From Tamlana flava (GTDB lineage Bacteria; Bacteroidota; Bacteroidia; Flavobacteriales; Flavobacteriaceae), in assembly GCF_041287255.1 (NCBI RefSeq), contig NZ_JBGGTX010000006.1, forward strand, positions 27,866-91,865: 64,000 nucleotides of DNA, given 5' to 3'. A program made the position numbers and the translations under genes. The notes under the pieces were generated by a model. It ran no database searches and had not been told where the DNA came from. It was given only the letters and a program-made list of their open reading frames with translations. Shown in pieces: positions 49,491-57,842 of this stretch (the first letter of the stretch is position 1; the number at the start of each line of letters is the position of its first letter).

Positions 49491-50915
49491 CTATTCCTCA
49501 AAAAAATCATCTTTAAAACCGATAAGGTACAATTTTCCCTTGGCACGCGTAACGGCTGTATATAGCCAACGCAGATATTCTTTATCAATGCCATTTGGTA
49601 AATAAGGTTGTTCTACAAAAACAGTTTGCCACTGCCCTCCTTGCGATTTATGACAGGTAATGGCATAAGAAAACTTAACCTGTAAAGCGTTAAAATGTTT
49701 ACTGCCCTTTACCTTTAAAAACTTTCTGTAATTGCTAGTTTCATTTTCAAAATCCTTCATCACCTCTTGATATAATCTATTGGAATCCTCATAGGAGAGT
49801 GACGGAGTTTTAGCTTCAATGGTATCTAAAAGTAAAACGGTTTCGAAAGGACGCATTCGAGGATAATCAACCATCCGAATTTTAACCTCTGCAAAACGGA
49901 AACCATAAAGTTCTTCAATTTTAAATATTTCGAGAACTTCAATAATATCGCCATTTGCGATAAATCCAGCTTCGGTGGTTGGCTTTATCCAAAAATAATT
50001 GTTCTTTACAACCATGAGATAATCTCCAGGAGTCAATTCATTTTCATTGAACAAAATCCTACTTCTAATTTGCTGATTGTACAAGTTGGCCCTTTTGTTG
50101 CTCCTTACAATAATGGCAGTTTCTTCCTTGCCTAATTCACTGTAGGCTTCATTAATGGCATCCATGATTTCATGGCCGTCCACTAATCTAACTATATCAG
50201 CATAATTAGCAAGATTGAACTTAAAATGGTCAAAAACATTTTCTGACAGTGCCTCACGCAAAACGGTAGCATTGGCCAAAATGCCCGAATCCTGCTCTTG
50301 GCGTACAACTTCATCCAGTTCCATTTTGGTGACTTCCTTGTTATAGTTCAGGCTTAAATTATCTTCATTTAAGGCAGGACTCAAATCCAATTGCACAGGT
50401 GGCAACTGCGCCGTATCTCCAATTAAAAGCAATTTGCACTGATGCCCAGAATAGACGTATTGCATTAAATCATCCAATAAAGACCCATTTTCAAAGAGTT
50501 TGGATTCTCCAGTTGTGTCTGGAATCATGGAGGCTTCATCTACAATAAAAATGGTGTTTCTATGTTTATTGGGCTGCAAAACAAATTTCACCCCTCCTCC
50601 TTTTTCTTTCTTTGGAAAATATATCTTTTTATGGATGGTAAAGGCTTCCTTTCCCGAATAATTGGAAATAACTTTTGCTGCCCTTCCCGTTGGCGCCATT
50701 AAAACTGAACTTTTTTTGGCTTTCCATAAATTGGTCACAATAGAGCCTACAATTGTAGTTTTTCCTGTACCTGCATAACCCTTTAAAACGTATAAGGCAT
50801 TTGGTTTTTTTGTAAAAATAAATTCAGCCAATTGTTGCAGTACAATATTTTGTTTTATCGTAGGCTGAAACGGAAACTGTTGTTTTAAAAGTGAATAGAA
50901 TTCAGCAGGCGTCAT
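49491..50915 (-). CDS. RecD/Dda-like ATP-dependent DNA helicase
   Basis: A 474-residue superfamily 1 helicase of the RecD2/Dda type. Walker A is LKGYAGTGKTTIVGSI, motif II is NTIFIVDEASMIPD, motif III is LLLIGDTAQLPPVQ, motif IV-like is TAIIVRSNKRANLYN, and the C-terminal motifs are SYAITCHKSQGGQWQTVFVEQ and WLYTAVTRAKGKLYLIG. The protein is short and lacks the N-terminal RecD2 extension. It probably acts in DNA repair or replication restart. ATG at 50915. Confidence 0.92.
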   Translation of the reverse strand: MTPAEFYSLLKQQFPFQPTIKQNIVLQQLAEFIFTKKPNALYVLKGYAGTGKTTIVGSIVTNLWKAKKSSVLMAPTGRAAKVISNYSGKEAFTIHKKIYFPKKEKGGGVKFVLQPNKHRNTIFIVDEASMIPDTTGESKLFENGSLLDDLMQYVYSGHQCKLLLIGDTAQLPPVQLDLSPALNEDNLSLNYNKEVTKMELDEVVRQEQDSGILANATVLREALSENVFDHFKFNLANYADIVRLVDGHEIMDAINEAYSELGKEETAIIVRSNKRANLYNQQIRSRILFNENELTPGDYLMVVKNNYFWIKPTTEAGFIANGDIIEVLEIFKIEELYGFRFAEVKIRMVDYPRMRPFETVLLLDTIEAKTPSLSYEDSNRLYQEVMKDFENETSNYRKFLKVKGSKHFNALQVKFSYAITCHKSQGGQWQTVFVEQPYLPNGIDKEYLRWLYTAVTRAKGKLYLIGFKDDFFEE

Positions 50916-51043
50916 TTGAGGCTTTGTCTGTTTATATTTTATTCAAATATAGAAATGATTTTCGGGCACATTGTTTTTACGATTAAAAAAAAATTGTAGA
51001 TTTGCTAAATACCTTAAATAAACTTTTAATTAAATAACAGACT

Positions 51044-51781
51044 ATGTTAACAATAATTCTTGTAACAGTTGGAGTAATTTTAGTAACAATTGGCTTGGTT
51101 AAGCTTGTTGATAAATTTATACCTGCCAAATTTAAGCCCATTTTAAACATACTGCTTTGGGTACTTATTGCCTTTTTGGGTTACCAAACTTACATGTCAA
51201 TCTATGAGCCCATCCAATTTAACAAGATAAAAAACAAGCGCTATCTTCAAGTTATTGAGAGTTTAAAGGATATCAGGGATTCTCAATTGGCACACAAGCA
51301 AGTAACCGGAAAGTTTGCAAGAGACTTTGAAAGCTTAATAAAGTTTGTTGATACTGCTGAATTTACAATCACCCAACGCCGTGATTCAAGTGTTATTGAT
51401 GAAGAAATGACCAAACGGTATGGTGTTGACACCTTTAAAGATATTGTAATCATTGATACTTTGGGCTATGTATCCGTTAAGGATTCTTTATTCAAAAACT
51501 CCGATAGCTATAAGAATATGATGAATGTTCCTGTTGGCGAACCAGGGGCCAAGTTCAAAATGGAAGCTGGTGTTATAGAACAAAGCAAACTTTTCATACC
51601 CGTATTTGAGGCCTCTGTAAAAAAGAATGTTATTTTATATGACCAAAATAAAGACCTTTTGGTTCAAGAAAACCAAGTAGTGTCGGTAGATGGTGTTAAC
51701 GGAGATGCCTTAAAAGTAGGTTCTTTGGAAGAAGTTAACACAACAGGTAACTGGCCAAAAACTTATGGCGCAAACGAATAA
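51044..51781 (+). CDS. Uncharacterised membrane protein of the rsmD block
   Basis: A 245-residue protein with two hydrophobic segments at the N-terminus (residues 2-21 and 33-52), followed by an extracytoplasmic domain of about 190 residues. I do not recognise a domain, but the YLQVIESLKDIRDSQLAHKQVTGKFARDFESLIKFVDTAEFTITQRRDSSVID pattern suggests a conserved Bacteroidota protein. A TAnnTTTG element (TAGATTTG, 50997-51004) lies 39 nt upstream. It overlaps the DUF3822 gene by 17 nt, so translation is coupled. Confidence 0.75.
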   Translation: MLTIILVTVGVILVTIGLVKLVDKFIPAKFKPILNILLWVLIAFLGYQTYMSIYEPIQFNKIKNKRYLQVIESLKDIRDSQLAHKQVTGKFARDFESLIKFVDTAEFTITQRRDSSVIDEEMTKRYGVDTFKDIVIIDTLGYVSVKDSLFKNSDSYKNMMNVPVGEPGAKFKMEAGVIEQSKLFIPVFEASVKKNVILYDQNKDLLVQENQVVSVDGVNGDALKVGSLEEVNTTGNWPKTYGANE

Positions 51782-52592
51782 AAGCAATAAAAATTTATTA
51801 AATACAGAATTGTCCATTCAAATAAGTTTGAGTGGACTTTCTTTTTGTGTCTTAGATAAAAATGTCAACACCATAAGCTATTTAAAAACAATTGAGTTTG
51901 ATAAACAGCTTATCCCACTTGAAGTTTTAGATCAACTAAAACATTACTTCAGCACTGAAGAAGTATTACAGCAGCCATTTACAGAAGTAAAAGTTATTCA
52001 TGATAATAACCTTTCAACACTTGTTCCAAAATCACTTTTTGACGAGAACTATCTAGCGGATTATTTAAAGTTTAATTCAAAGATACTTCGCACCGACTTT
52101 ATAACCTATGATTCCATTTCAATAAACGATAGTATTAACGTTTATGTGCCTTACATAAACATCAATAACTTTATCTTTGAAAAATTTGGGGATTTTACCT
52201 TTAAACATGTTTCAACGGTTTTAATTGAAGAGATTTTAAAGACTGAAAAGAATTTAGAAACCGCAAAAGCTTATGTCAACGTAAGTAAAGACCATTTTGA
52301 GATTTTAATTGTAAAGAACAGTAAACTACTGCTGTATAACTCTTTTGCCTATCAAACTAAAGAAGACTTTATTTACTATATATTATTTACGCTAGAGCAG
52401 TTGGAACTTGACCCAGAAACGATAAGCCTAATATTCTTGGGTGAAATTGATACTGACGACGAATTATACATCATAACCTATAAATACATTAGACTTGTTT
52501 TTTTAGGAAACCGTGAGGATAATTTTAAGTATAATACGGATGCCCAACCAGCAAGCAACCAATACAATTACGCTATCATAAAAAGCTTTTAA
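51765..52592 (+). CDS. DUF3822 family protein
   Basis: A 275-residue protein of the Bacteroidota DUF3822 family, which resembles an actin/hexokinase-fold (PilM-like) protein. The opening LSIQISLSGLSFCVLDKNVNTISYLK, ALSTLVPKSLFDENYLADYLKFNS, and AKAYVNVSKDHFEILIVKNSKLLLYNSFAYQTKEDFIYYILFTLEQLELDPE are family-like. It overlaps the membrane protein gene by 17 nt and the rsmD start by 1 nt. This three-gene order is typical of the phylum. Function unknown. Confidence 0.85.
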   Translation: MAQTNKSNKNLLNTELSIQISLSGLSFCVLDKNVNTISYLKTIEFDKQLIPLEVLDQLKHYFSTEEVLQQPFTEVKVIHDNNLSTLVPKSLFDENYLADYLKFNSKILRTDFITYDSISINDSINVYVPYININNFIFEKFGDFTFKHVSTVLIEEILKTEKNLETAKAYVNVSKDHFEILIVKNSKLLLYNSFAYQTKEDFIYYILFTLEQLELDPETISLIFLGEIDTDDELYIITYKYIRLVFLGNREDNFKYNTDAQPASNQYNYAIIKSF

Positions 52593-53131
52593 TGCGCATA
52601 ATTTCAGGATTATATAAAAGCAGGAAAATTAACCCTCCAAAAAACTTGCCCGTTCGTCCAACAACCGATTTGGCGAAAGAATCGTTATTCAACATTATAA
52701 ATAATCTATATTATTTTGATGAACTAACGGTTTTAGATCTTTTTTCCGGAACAGGCAATATCAGCTATGAATTTGCCTCAAGGGGAGTTGAGCAAATTAC
52801 CTGTGTAGATCAAGATTATGGCTGTATTAAATTTATTAATGAAACTGCTAAGGCTTTTGAAATGCCAATTGAAACAATTAAAAGCGATGTTTTTAAATTT
52901 TTGGAAAAAAAATCTACAAAAGCAAATATTGTATTTGCTGATCCCCCTTATAATTTTACCGATGAGCAATTTGCAAAAATATCAGAGTTGGTTTTTCAGA
53001 ACGATTTTTTAATTGCCGACGGTCTTTTAGTTGTTGAACATTCAAAGCATACAAACCTTTCCGAACTTGAAAATTTCAGCTATTCAAAAAGCTATGGGGG
53101 CAGTGTTTTCAGTTTTTTCGAAAAAGATTAG
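52592..53131 (+). CDS. rsmD: 16S rRNA guanine-966 N2-methyltransferase
   Basis: A 179-residue RsmD, methylating G966 of 16S rRNA with SAM. It shows MRIISGLYKSRKINPPKNLPVRPTTDLAKESLFNII, motif I LTVLDLFSGTGNISYEFASRGVEQITCVDQD, and the catalytic IVFADPPYNF (D-P-P-Y). Length is standard. The start overlaps the DUF3822 stop by one base (TAATG). Confidence 0.95.
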   Translation: MRIISGLYKSRKINPPKNLPVRPTTDLAKESLFNIINNLYYFDELTVLDLFSGTGNISYEFASRGVEQITCVDQDYGCIKFINETAKAFEMPIETIKSDVFKFLEKKSTKANIVFADPPYNFTDEQFAKISELVFQNDFLIADGLLVVEHSKHTNLSELENFSYSKSYGGSVFSFFEKD

Positions 53132-53139
53132 TTGCCTTT

Positions 53140-53268
53140 TTAATTTATCTCCATTTTTTTCAGTACTTTAGGTAATTCTCTCAAAGAGTCCCAGACTCTA
53201 TACTTAATAAACACTTGCTCGCCAATTTTTTTTGGTCTCTGTTTATGGTTTTTCGCTAGTAATAACCT
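53140..53268 (-). pseudogene. Possible C-terminal remnant of a lost gene
   Basis: On the minus strand a frame of 42 codons without a usable start ends at TAA (53140-53142) and reads ...KKIGEQVFIKYRVWDS and LRELPKVLKKMEIN. The residue pattern looks like the natural C-terminus of a basic protein, and the frame begins just after an in-frame TAA (53269-53271). It fills the gap between rsmD and a lipoprotein gene. It may be a remnant of a deleted gene, or chance. Confidence 0.25.
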
Positions 53269-53285
53269 TTAAAACCATAAATAAA

Positions 53286-54203
53286 ATGAAACAACTTTTT
53301 CTTCTTGGGCTGACCATATCGCTATTCATGGCTTGCCAAAACAAGCCGCAACGATATTTTGATGAATCTCCAGAAATTGAGACCACAAAAGCTGGCATCA
53401 CAGCTTATGAAACCCAGGATTGGGATACCTGGAAAGCTAATTTTGCAGATACGGCAAAAATATTCCATAATACAAACAAAGCATCTACTCCTGATGAATC
53501 CATGGAAGGCATGAAGCAAATGCTTTCTAATATGGAATCTTATGGCTTTGGAAAAGAAGGTGCTGAGGTTGAAATGATCGTTGATAAAAAAGGCAGAACT
53601 TGGGTTAATTATTGGAACACTTGGATGGGAAAAACAAAAGTGACCAATAAAACGCTTTCAATTCCTGTGCATCTAACAATTCAATATGTTGATGGAAAAA
53701 TTGTGCAGGAATATGGGTATTATGATACTGCTCCCATTCAAACTGCATTTGCTGAAATTGAGGCTTACAATGTGATGTCAACTGATGAAAAATCCATTTT
53801 AAAAATGATTGATGGTGTAGTTGAAGGATGGAATGCTCACGACATATCAAATCTTAAATCACTTTCTGAAGCAAATTTAGTAAGGACAACGAATGGTAAT
53901 GTTGAAATAAACAACATTGATGAATACGAGGGCTTTATGAAAACTTTTGTGTCGGCCTTTCCAGACTTTACGGTTTTAGTGGATAAATCGGATATAAAGG
54001 GTAATAAAGTTTATATAAACTGGACTGTAACAGGAAGCAATAATGGCGAATTTTTAGGCAATGCCCCTACTGGAAAAAAAATAAGAACGCATGGATTTAG
54101 CGTATGGACTTTAAATGACGCAGGTAAATTTATTCAAGAAGATGCTTATTATGATAACCAAACGCTTTTTGACCAACTTGGAATAGCTCCTCCAAAATCC
54201 TAA
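53286..54203 (+). CDS. Lipoprotein with two SnoaL-like domains
   Basis: A 305-residue predicted lipoprotein (lipobox LFMAC, C17). It contains two NTF2/SnoaL-like domains: residues about 30-150 (AYETQDWDTWKANFADTAKIFHN...YGYYDTAPIQTAF) and 170-300 (VVEGWNAHDISNLKSLSEANLVRTTNG...GNAPTGKKIRTHGFSVWTLNDAGKFIQEDAYYDNQTLF). The second resembles the ester-cyclase type, but no catalytic residues can be claimed. ATG at 53286 was chosen because it starts the signal peptide. The next secreted-protein gene follows after 27 nt. Confidence 0.82.
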   Translation: MKQLFLLGLTISLFMACQNKPQRYFDESPEIETTKAGITAYETQDWDTWKANFADTAKIFHNTNKASTPDESMEGMKQMLSNMESYGFGKEGAEVEMIVDKKGRTWVNYWNTWMGKTKVTNKTLSIPVHLTIQYVDGKIVQEYGYYDTAPIQTAFAEIEAYNVMSTDEKSILKMIDGVVEGWNAHDISNLKSLSEANLVRTTNGNVEINNIDEYEGFMKTFVSAFPDFTVLVDKSDIKGNKVYINWTVTGSNNGEFLGNAPTGKKIRTHGFSVWTLNDAGKFIQEDAYYDNQTLFDQLGIAPPKS

Positions 54204-54230
54204 ATTATTAATCAACTAAAATCAAATATT

Positions 54231-54983
54231 ATGAAAATCCTTAAAAAAATCTTTGTTTCAGCAGTTTTACTGTGCCTTAGTATTAATCTGTCTCTTGCGC
54301 AAAAAATGTACAACATACATCAAGACAATGTAAAACCTTCAAAACTTATGGACTATGAAAAAATAGCCAAAGAATTTAACGAAGCTTGTAAAGAACACAA
54401 TGTTCAGATGGGTTGGCTTGCCGCCACTACAGATGATCTTAAATATTTATACATTTCACCCATCGATAAAATGACGGATTTAGATAAACAGCCCTTTGCA
54501 GATATGGCCAAAGCCATGGGCGACAAGTTTGGTGAAATGTTTGAGCGTTTCGATGAATGTTATGATTCCCACGGAAACTATATTATTGTTTTAGATGAGG
54601 AACTCACCTATATGCCTGATGGCATTACACAAATGCAAGAGGGACAAAACCACCGCAAATGGGTTTACATGTATTACAAACCTAAAAACGCACAAAAAGT
54701 CCGTGATGGTTTTAAAGCGGTAAAGAAACTATTCGAAACTAAAAACTCTCCGGAACACTACCGGGTTTACAGAAGTGGTTTTGGTACAATGGAAAGCTTT
54801 TATATGGTGGCTATATCCTCAAAAGATGAGGTTGATGCTGCTCAACGCGCTAAAGCTAATCAAGATATTTTGGGTTCTTGGGAAGAACGTTGGGAAGTGT
54901 TTAGGCAAGTGATGAACAGCACCAGTAGAATGGAAGAATACAACGGTGATATGCGTCCAGATTTATCTTATACACCAAAATAG
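54231..54983 (+). CDS. Uncharacterised secreted protein
   Basis: A 250-residue exported protein with signal peptide MKILKKIFVSAVLLCLSINL...AQ (cleaved about residue 24). The mature part appears to be two ferredoxin-like (dimeric alpha-beta barrel) repeats: MYNIHQDNVKPSKLMDYEKIAKEFNEACKEHN...YLYISPIDK and KWVYMYYKPKNAQKVRDGFKAVKKLF...YRVYRSGFGTMESFYMVAISS. This resembles NIPSNAP/ABM-type folds. It is likely co-transcribed with the preceding lipoprotein. Function unknown. Confidence 0.75.
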   Translation: MKILKKIFVSAVLLCLSINLSLAQKMYNIHQDNVKPSKLMDYEKIAKEFNEACKEHNVQMGWLAATTDDLKYLYISPIDKMTDLDKQPFADMAKAMGDKFGEMFERFDECYDSHGNYIIVLDEELTYMPDGITQMQEGQNHRKWVYMYYKPKNAQKVRDGFKAVKKLFETKNSPEHYRVYRSGFGTMESFYMVAISSKDEVDAAQRAKANQDILGSWEERWEVFRQVMNSTSRMEEYNGDMRPDLSYTPK

Positions 54984-55007
54984 ATTAAACCAACCATTTT
55001 TAACCAT

Positions 55008-55039
55008 AAACCCTTCTTATTCAAGAATAAGAAGGGTTT
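55008..55039. terminator. Terminator shared by the secreted-protein gene and rnpB
   Basis: A perfect 15-bp inverted repeat (55008-55022 and 55025-55039) with a 2-nt centre. It lies between the end of the secreted-protein gene and the 3' end of the RNase P RNA, which run toward each other. Confidence 0.8.
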
Positions 55040-55045
55040 GCTATT

Positions 55046-55353
55046 TCTAAGTAAATCTATAAGCCGAATTCTGTATCACACCTTGGCGTGACCCCTATCA
55101 TTTATCTTAATGTATTGTTACCAATACATTTTAGCTGCCTACCCTCCAGCATCAAGCGTGCAGCCTTCAAACGCTGGTATACATGACATTGCACCACATA
55201 GAGTTTACCTGATTTCACTACAGCTTTACCTGTACATACTTTCTGTTGCACTTTTCCTAACCTCACGGCTGGTGGCCATTAACCACTATGTTGCACTATG
55301 GTGTTCGGACTTTCCTCCTCCCAATATCGGGAAGCGATAAGGCGATTTACTAA
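55046..55353 (-). ncRNA. rnpB: RNase P RNA (bacterial class A)
   Basis: The catalytic RNA of RNase P, which trims the 5' end of pre-tRNA. On the minus strand the P4 signature GGAGGAAAGTCC is at 55318-55307, the conserved AGGGTAGGCAGCTAAA lies in the middle, and the 3' part reads ACAGAATTCGGCTTAT. Helix P1 is formed by AGTAAATC at the 5' end (55351-55344) and GATTTACT at the 3' end (55057-55050), which fixes both limits to a few bases. A TAnnTTTG element is just upstream. Length of about 305 nt is a little short for type A, consistent with the phylum. Confidence 0.95.
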
Positions 55354-55356
55354 AGA

Positions 55357-55364
55357 CAAAAATA
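55357..55364 (-). promoter_or_regulatory. -7 element of the rnpB promoter
   Basis: TATTTTTG on the minus strand (55364 to 55357) matches TAnnTTTG and lies just before the first base of helix P1. No TTG at the ideal -33 distance is seen. Confidence 0.55.
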
Positions 55365-55514
55365 CAACAATGAAATCCCAAAATCACTCAAAGACATAAA
55401 CTTTTTAATAGAGATACTTATCATTCCATTATGTTAATAACTCCTTTTAAATTCTCAATGCTTAATTCTGAATTTTGAATTGAATTTTTAACTTTGTTAT
55501 AAGAAGATTTTCCC

Positions 55515-57245
55515 ATGGAGCATTTTATAGTATCGGCCAGAAAATATAGACCCCAAACGTTTAAAGACGTTGTTGGGCAACAGGCCATTACGAATACACT
55601 GTTAAATGCCATTGAAAATAATCACTTAGCGCAAGCCTTATTGTTTACAGGTCCCCGTGGAGTTGGCAAAACAACTTGTGCACGTATTTTGGCAAAAATG
55701 ATAAATAGTGATGGTTCAGAATCTGCAGATGAAGATTTTGCCTTTAATATTTTTGAGCTTGATGCTGCATCGAATAATTCAGTAGACGACATTAGGAATC
55801 TGACCGATCAAGTTAGAATACCTCCACAAGTCGGAAAATATAAAGTTTACATCATTGATGAGGTGCATATGCTTTCGCAGGCGGCATTTAATGCGTTTCT
55901 AAAAACATTGGAAGAACCACCAAAGCATTGTATTTTTATTTTAGCTACCACGGAAAAACACAAAATCATTCCAACCATTTTATCGCGTTGCCAAATTTTT
56001 GATTTTAAACGTATTACGGTAACCGACGCTAAAGAATACTTAAAGTATATAGCTGAAGAGCAAGGTATTAATGCAGAGGATGATGCATTGCACATTATTG
56101 CTCAGAAAGCCGATGGTGCCATGCGTGACGCACTCTCAATTTTTGACCGTGTGGTGAGCTATTCCGGTAAAGATTTGACCAGACAGGCGGTAACCGAGAA
56201 TTTAAATGTACTTGACTATGAAACCTATTTTACAAGTACAGACCTTATTTTAGAAAATAAGATTCCGGAGTTACTTCTTCAGTTTAACAGCACCCTTTCA
56301 AAAGGGTTTGATGGACACCATTATATAGCTGGTCTTGCATCGCATTTCAGAGATTTATTGGTTAGTAAGAATGAAGAAACCATTCCTCTTCTTGAAGTTG
56401 GAGAGCATACTAAGACTAAGTATTTGGAGCAATCCAGAAAAGCTTCAAACGAATTTTTAATGCAGGGCATTAACCTTGCCAACGATTGCGACCTTAAATA
56501 CAAAACCAGCAAAAATCAACGCTTACTAGTTGAATTATGCCTCATGCAATTAGCCTCTATCACTTTTGATGGAGAAAAAAAAAACAATAAGCACTTCATA
56601 ATTCCAGCTTCATATTTTGCAAATAAAGGCATAAAGCCCATTCCTGTTAGCATTCCGAAGCAAAAAAACAACAATAATCATTCTGAAACAGAGCTAGACA
56701 GTAAACCAACGTCAGAATCTATTTCAAAAACTGTTCAATCATTTCAGGTTAAAGAACCTCCGGTAATTGAACTAAAAAAGGAAGGCAAACGGACTTCGGG
56801 TCTTTCATTGAGCAGTATCCGTACAAAAAAGGAGCATCAAATCAAACAAATGGAAGTTATTGTAAATGAAGATGATTTACCTAAAGAACACTTTACAGAG
56901 GATGAGTTCGTTGAAGTTTGGAAAGCTTACATTGACGAACTTACCAACGAAGGCAAGCATAATTTGGCCTCAATCCTATCCATTGACACGCCCAAAGTTA
57001 AAGATACCGTTGTCCATTTGGAATTTCCTAATGCCACCAATAAATTGGAAATTGAGCGCCATCAATATGACCTTTTGAGTTATGTGCGAAAAGCACTAAA
57101 TAATTTTGATATTAGCCTATCCATAACAGTAAATGAGGTTATGGAAAAACAATATGCGTACACCCCTTTTGAAAAATTTGAAAAACTAAAGGAGAAAAAT
57201 CCCAATATTGATGTTTTAAGAAAAACATTTGATTTGGATGTATAA
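55515..57245 (+). CDS. dnaX: DNA polymerase III subunit gamma/tau
   Basis: A 576-residue clamp-loader ATPase. Walker A is FTGPRGVGKTTCARILAKMIN (about 39-59), Walker B is KVYIIDEVHMLS, the SRC motif is IPTILSRCQIFDFKRI, and sensor 2 lies in the GAMRDALSIFDRVV region. The usual zinc-binding cysteine quartet after Walker A is absent; a short acidic stretch replaces it. Domain III ends about residue 355, and the tau tail follows to the end. A run of ten A (56575-56584) in codons 354-357 lies exactly at that border; a slip of one base either way stops within about ten codons. ATG at 55515. miaE follows after 15 nt. Confidence 0.95.
   Translation: MEHFIVSARKYRPQTFKDVVGQQAITNTLLNAIENNHLAQALLFTGPRGVGKTTCARILAKMINSDGSESADEDFAFNIFELDAASNNSVDDIRNLTDQVRIPPQVGKYKVYIIDEVHMLSQAAFNAFLKTLEEPPKHCIFILATTEKHKIIPTILSRCQIFDFKRITVTDAKEYLKYIAEEQGINAEDDALHIIAQKADGAMRDALSIFDRVVSYSGKDLTRQAVTENLNVLDYETYFTSTDLILENKIPELLLQFNSTLSKGFDGHHYIAGLASHFRDLLVSKNEETIPLLEVGEHTKTKYLEQSRKASNEFLMQGINLANDCDLKYKTSKNQRLLVELCLMQLASITFDGEKKNNKHFIIPASYFANKGIKPIPVSIPKQKNNNNHSETELDSKPTSESISKTVQSFQVKEPPVIELKKEGKRTSGLSLSSIRTKKEHQIKQMEVIVNEDDLPKEHFTEDEFVEVWKAYIDELTNEGKHNLASILSIDTPKVKDTVVHLEFPNATNKLEIERHQYDLLSYVRKALNNFDISLSITVNEVMEKQYAYTPFEKFEKLKEKNPNIDVLRKTFDLDV
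56575..56584 (+). other. Ten-A run in dnaX, possible programmed slippage site
   Basis: The codons read GGA GAA AAA AAA AAC AAT. One extra A, or a -1 ribosomal slip, gives AAA CAA TAA and stops at 56588-56590, a product of about 358 residues ending after domain III. One A fewer also stops soon (TAA after ACA ATA AGC ACT TCA). No strong downstream stem-loop is visible, so transcription slippage would be more likely than ribosomal frameshifting. Confidence 0.5.
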
Positions 57246-57260
57246 TCTAAAAAAACTGTA

Positions 57261-57842
57261 ATGCTAGGACTAAAATTACCAACAGACCCAAGATGGGTTA
57301 ACATTGTTGAAAAAAATATTGAGGAAATTTTAACTGACCATGCCTTCTGTGAGCAAAAGGCAACAAGTACAGCTATTTCCCTAATAGTAAGTTTTCCTGA
57401 ATATACAGAATTGGTCCAGGAAATGATTGCCTTGGTTAAAGAGGAGATAAGCCACTTTAAAATGGTTCATGATAAAATTTTAGAACGAGGCTGGGCCTTA
57501 GGACGAGATAGAAAAGATGACTATGTAATACAACTCGTGAAGTTCTTTCCAAAAGGAGGTAGTAGAACCACCCAATTAGTGCATAGATTATTGTATGCTG
57601 CATTAATTGAGGCCAGAAGTTGTGAGCGTTTTAGATTATTATCAGAAGAACTTGAAGATAAAGAATTGGCAGAGTTTTACAGAAAGCTAATGGTTAGCGA
57701 AGCCAATCACTACACTATGTTTTTAGGTTTTGCCCGAAAATATGGGAATAAAAAAGAAGTTGACGCTAAATGGCAACAACTTCTCGAATATGAAGCAGAA
57801 ATTATGAAAGGCTTAGGTAAAAAGGAAACCGTACACGGTTAA
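57261..57842 (+). CDS. miaE: tRNA-(ms2io6A)-hydroxylase
   Basis: A 193-residue ferritin-like diiron hydroxylase that acts on 2-methylthio-isopentenyl-adenosine 37 in tRNA. The two E-x-x-H iron motifs are EEISHFKMVHDKILERGW (with an earlier E in HAFCEQKATSTA) and EARSCERF with SEANHYTMFLGFARKY. The N-terminus LKLPTDPRWVNIVEKNIEEILTDHAFCEQKA is characteristic. It begins 15 nt after dnaX. The end overlaps the convergent outer membrane protein gene by 4 nt. Confidence 0.93.
   Translation: MLGLKLPTDPRWVNIVEKNIEEILTDHAFCEQKATSTAISLIVSFPEYTELVQEMIALVKEEISHFKMVHDKILERGWALGRDRKDDYVIQLVKFFPKGGSRTTQLVHRLLYAALIEARSCERFRLLSEELEDKELAEFYRKLMVSEANHYTMFLGFARKYGNKKEVDAKWQQLLEYEAEIMKGLGKKETVHG

Noticed and set aside
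55110..55340. Open frame of 76 codons on the plus strand
   Set aside because: It lies wholly inside the RNase P RNA gene, on the opposite strand, and has no protein-like features.
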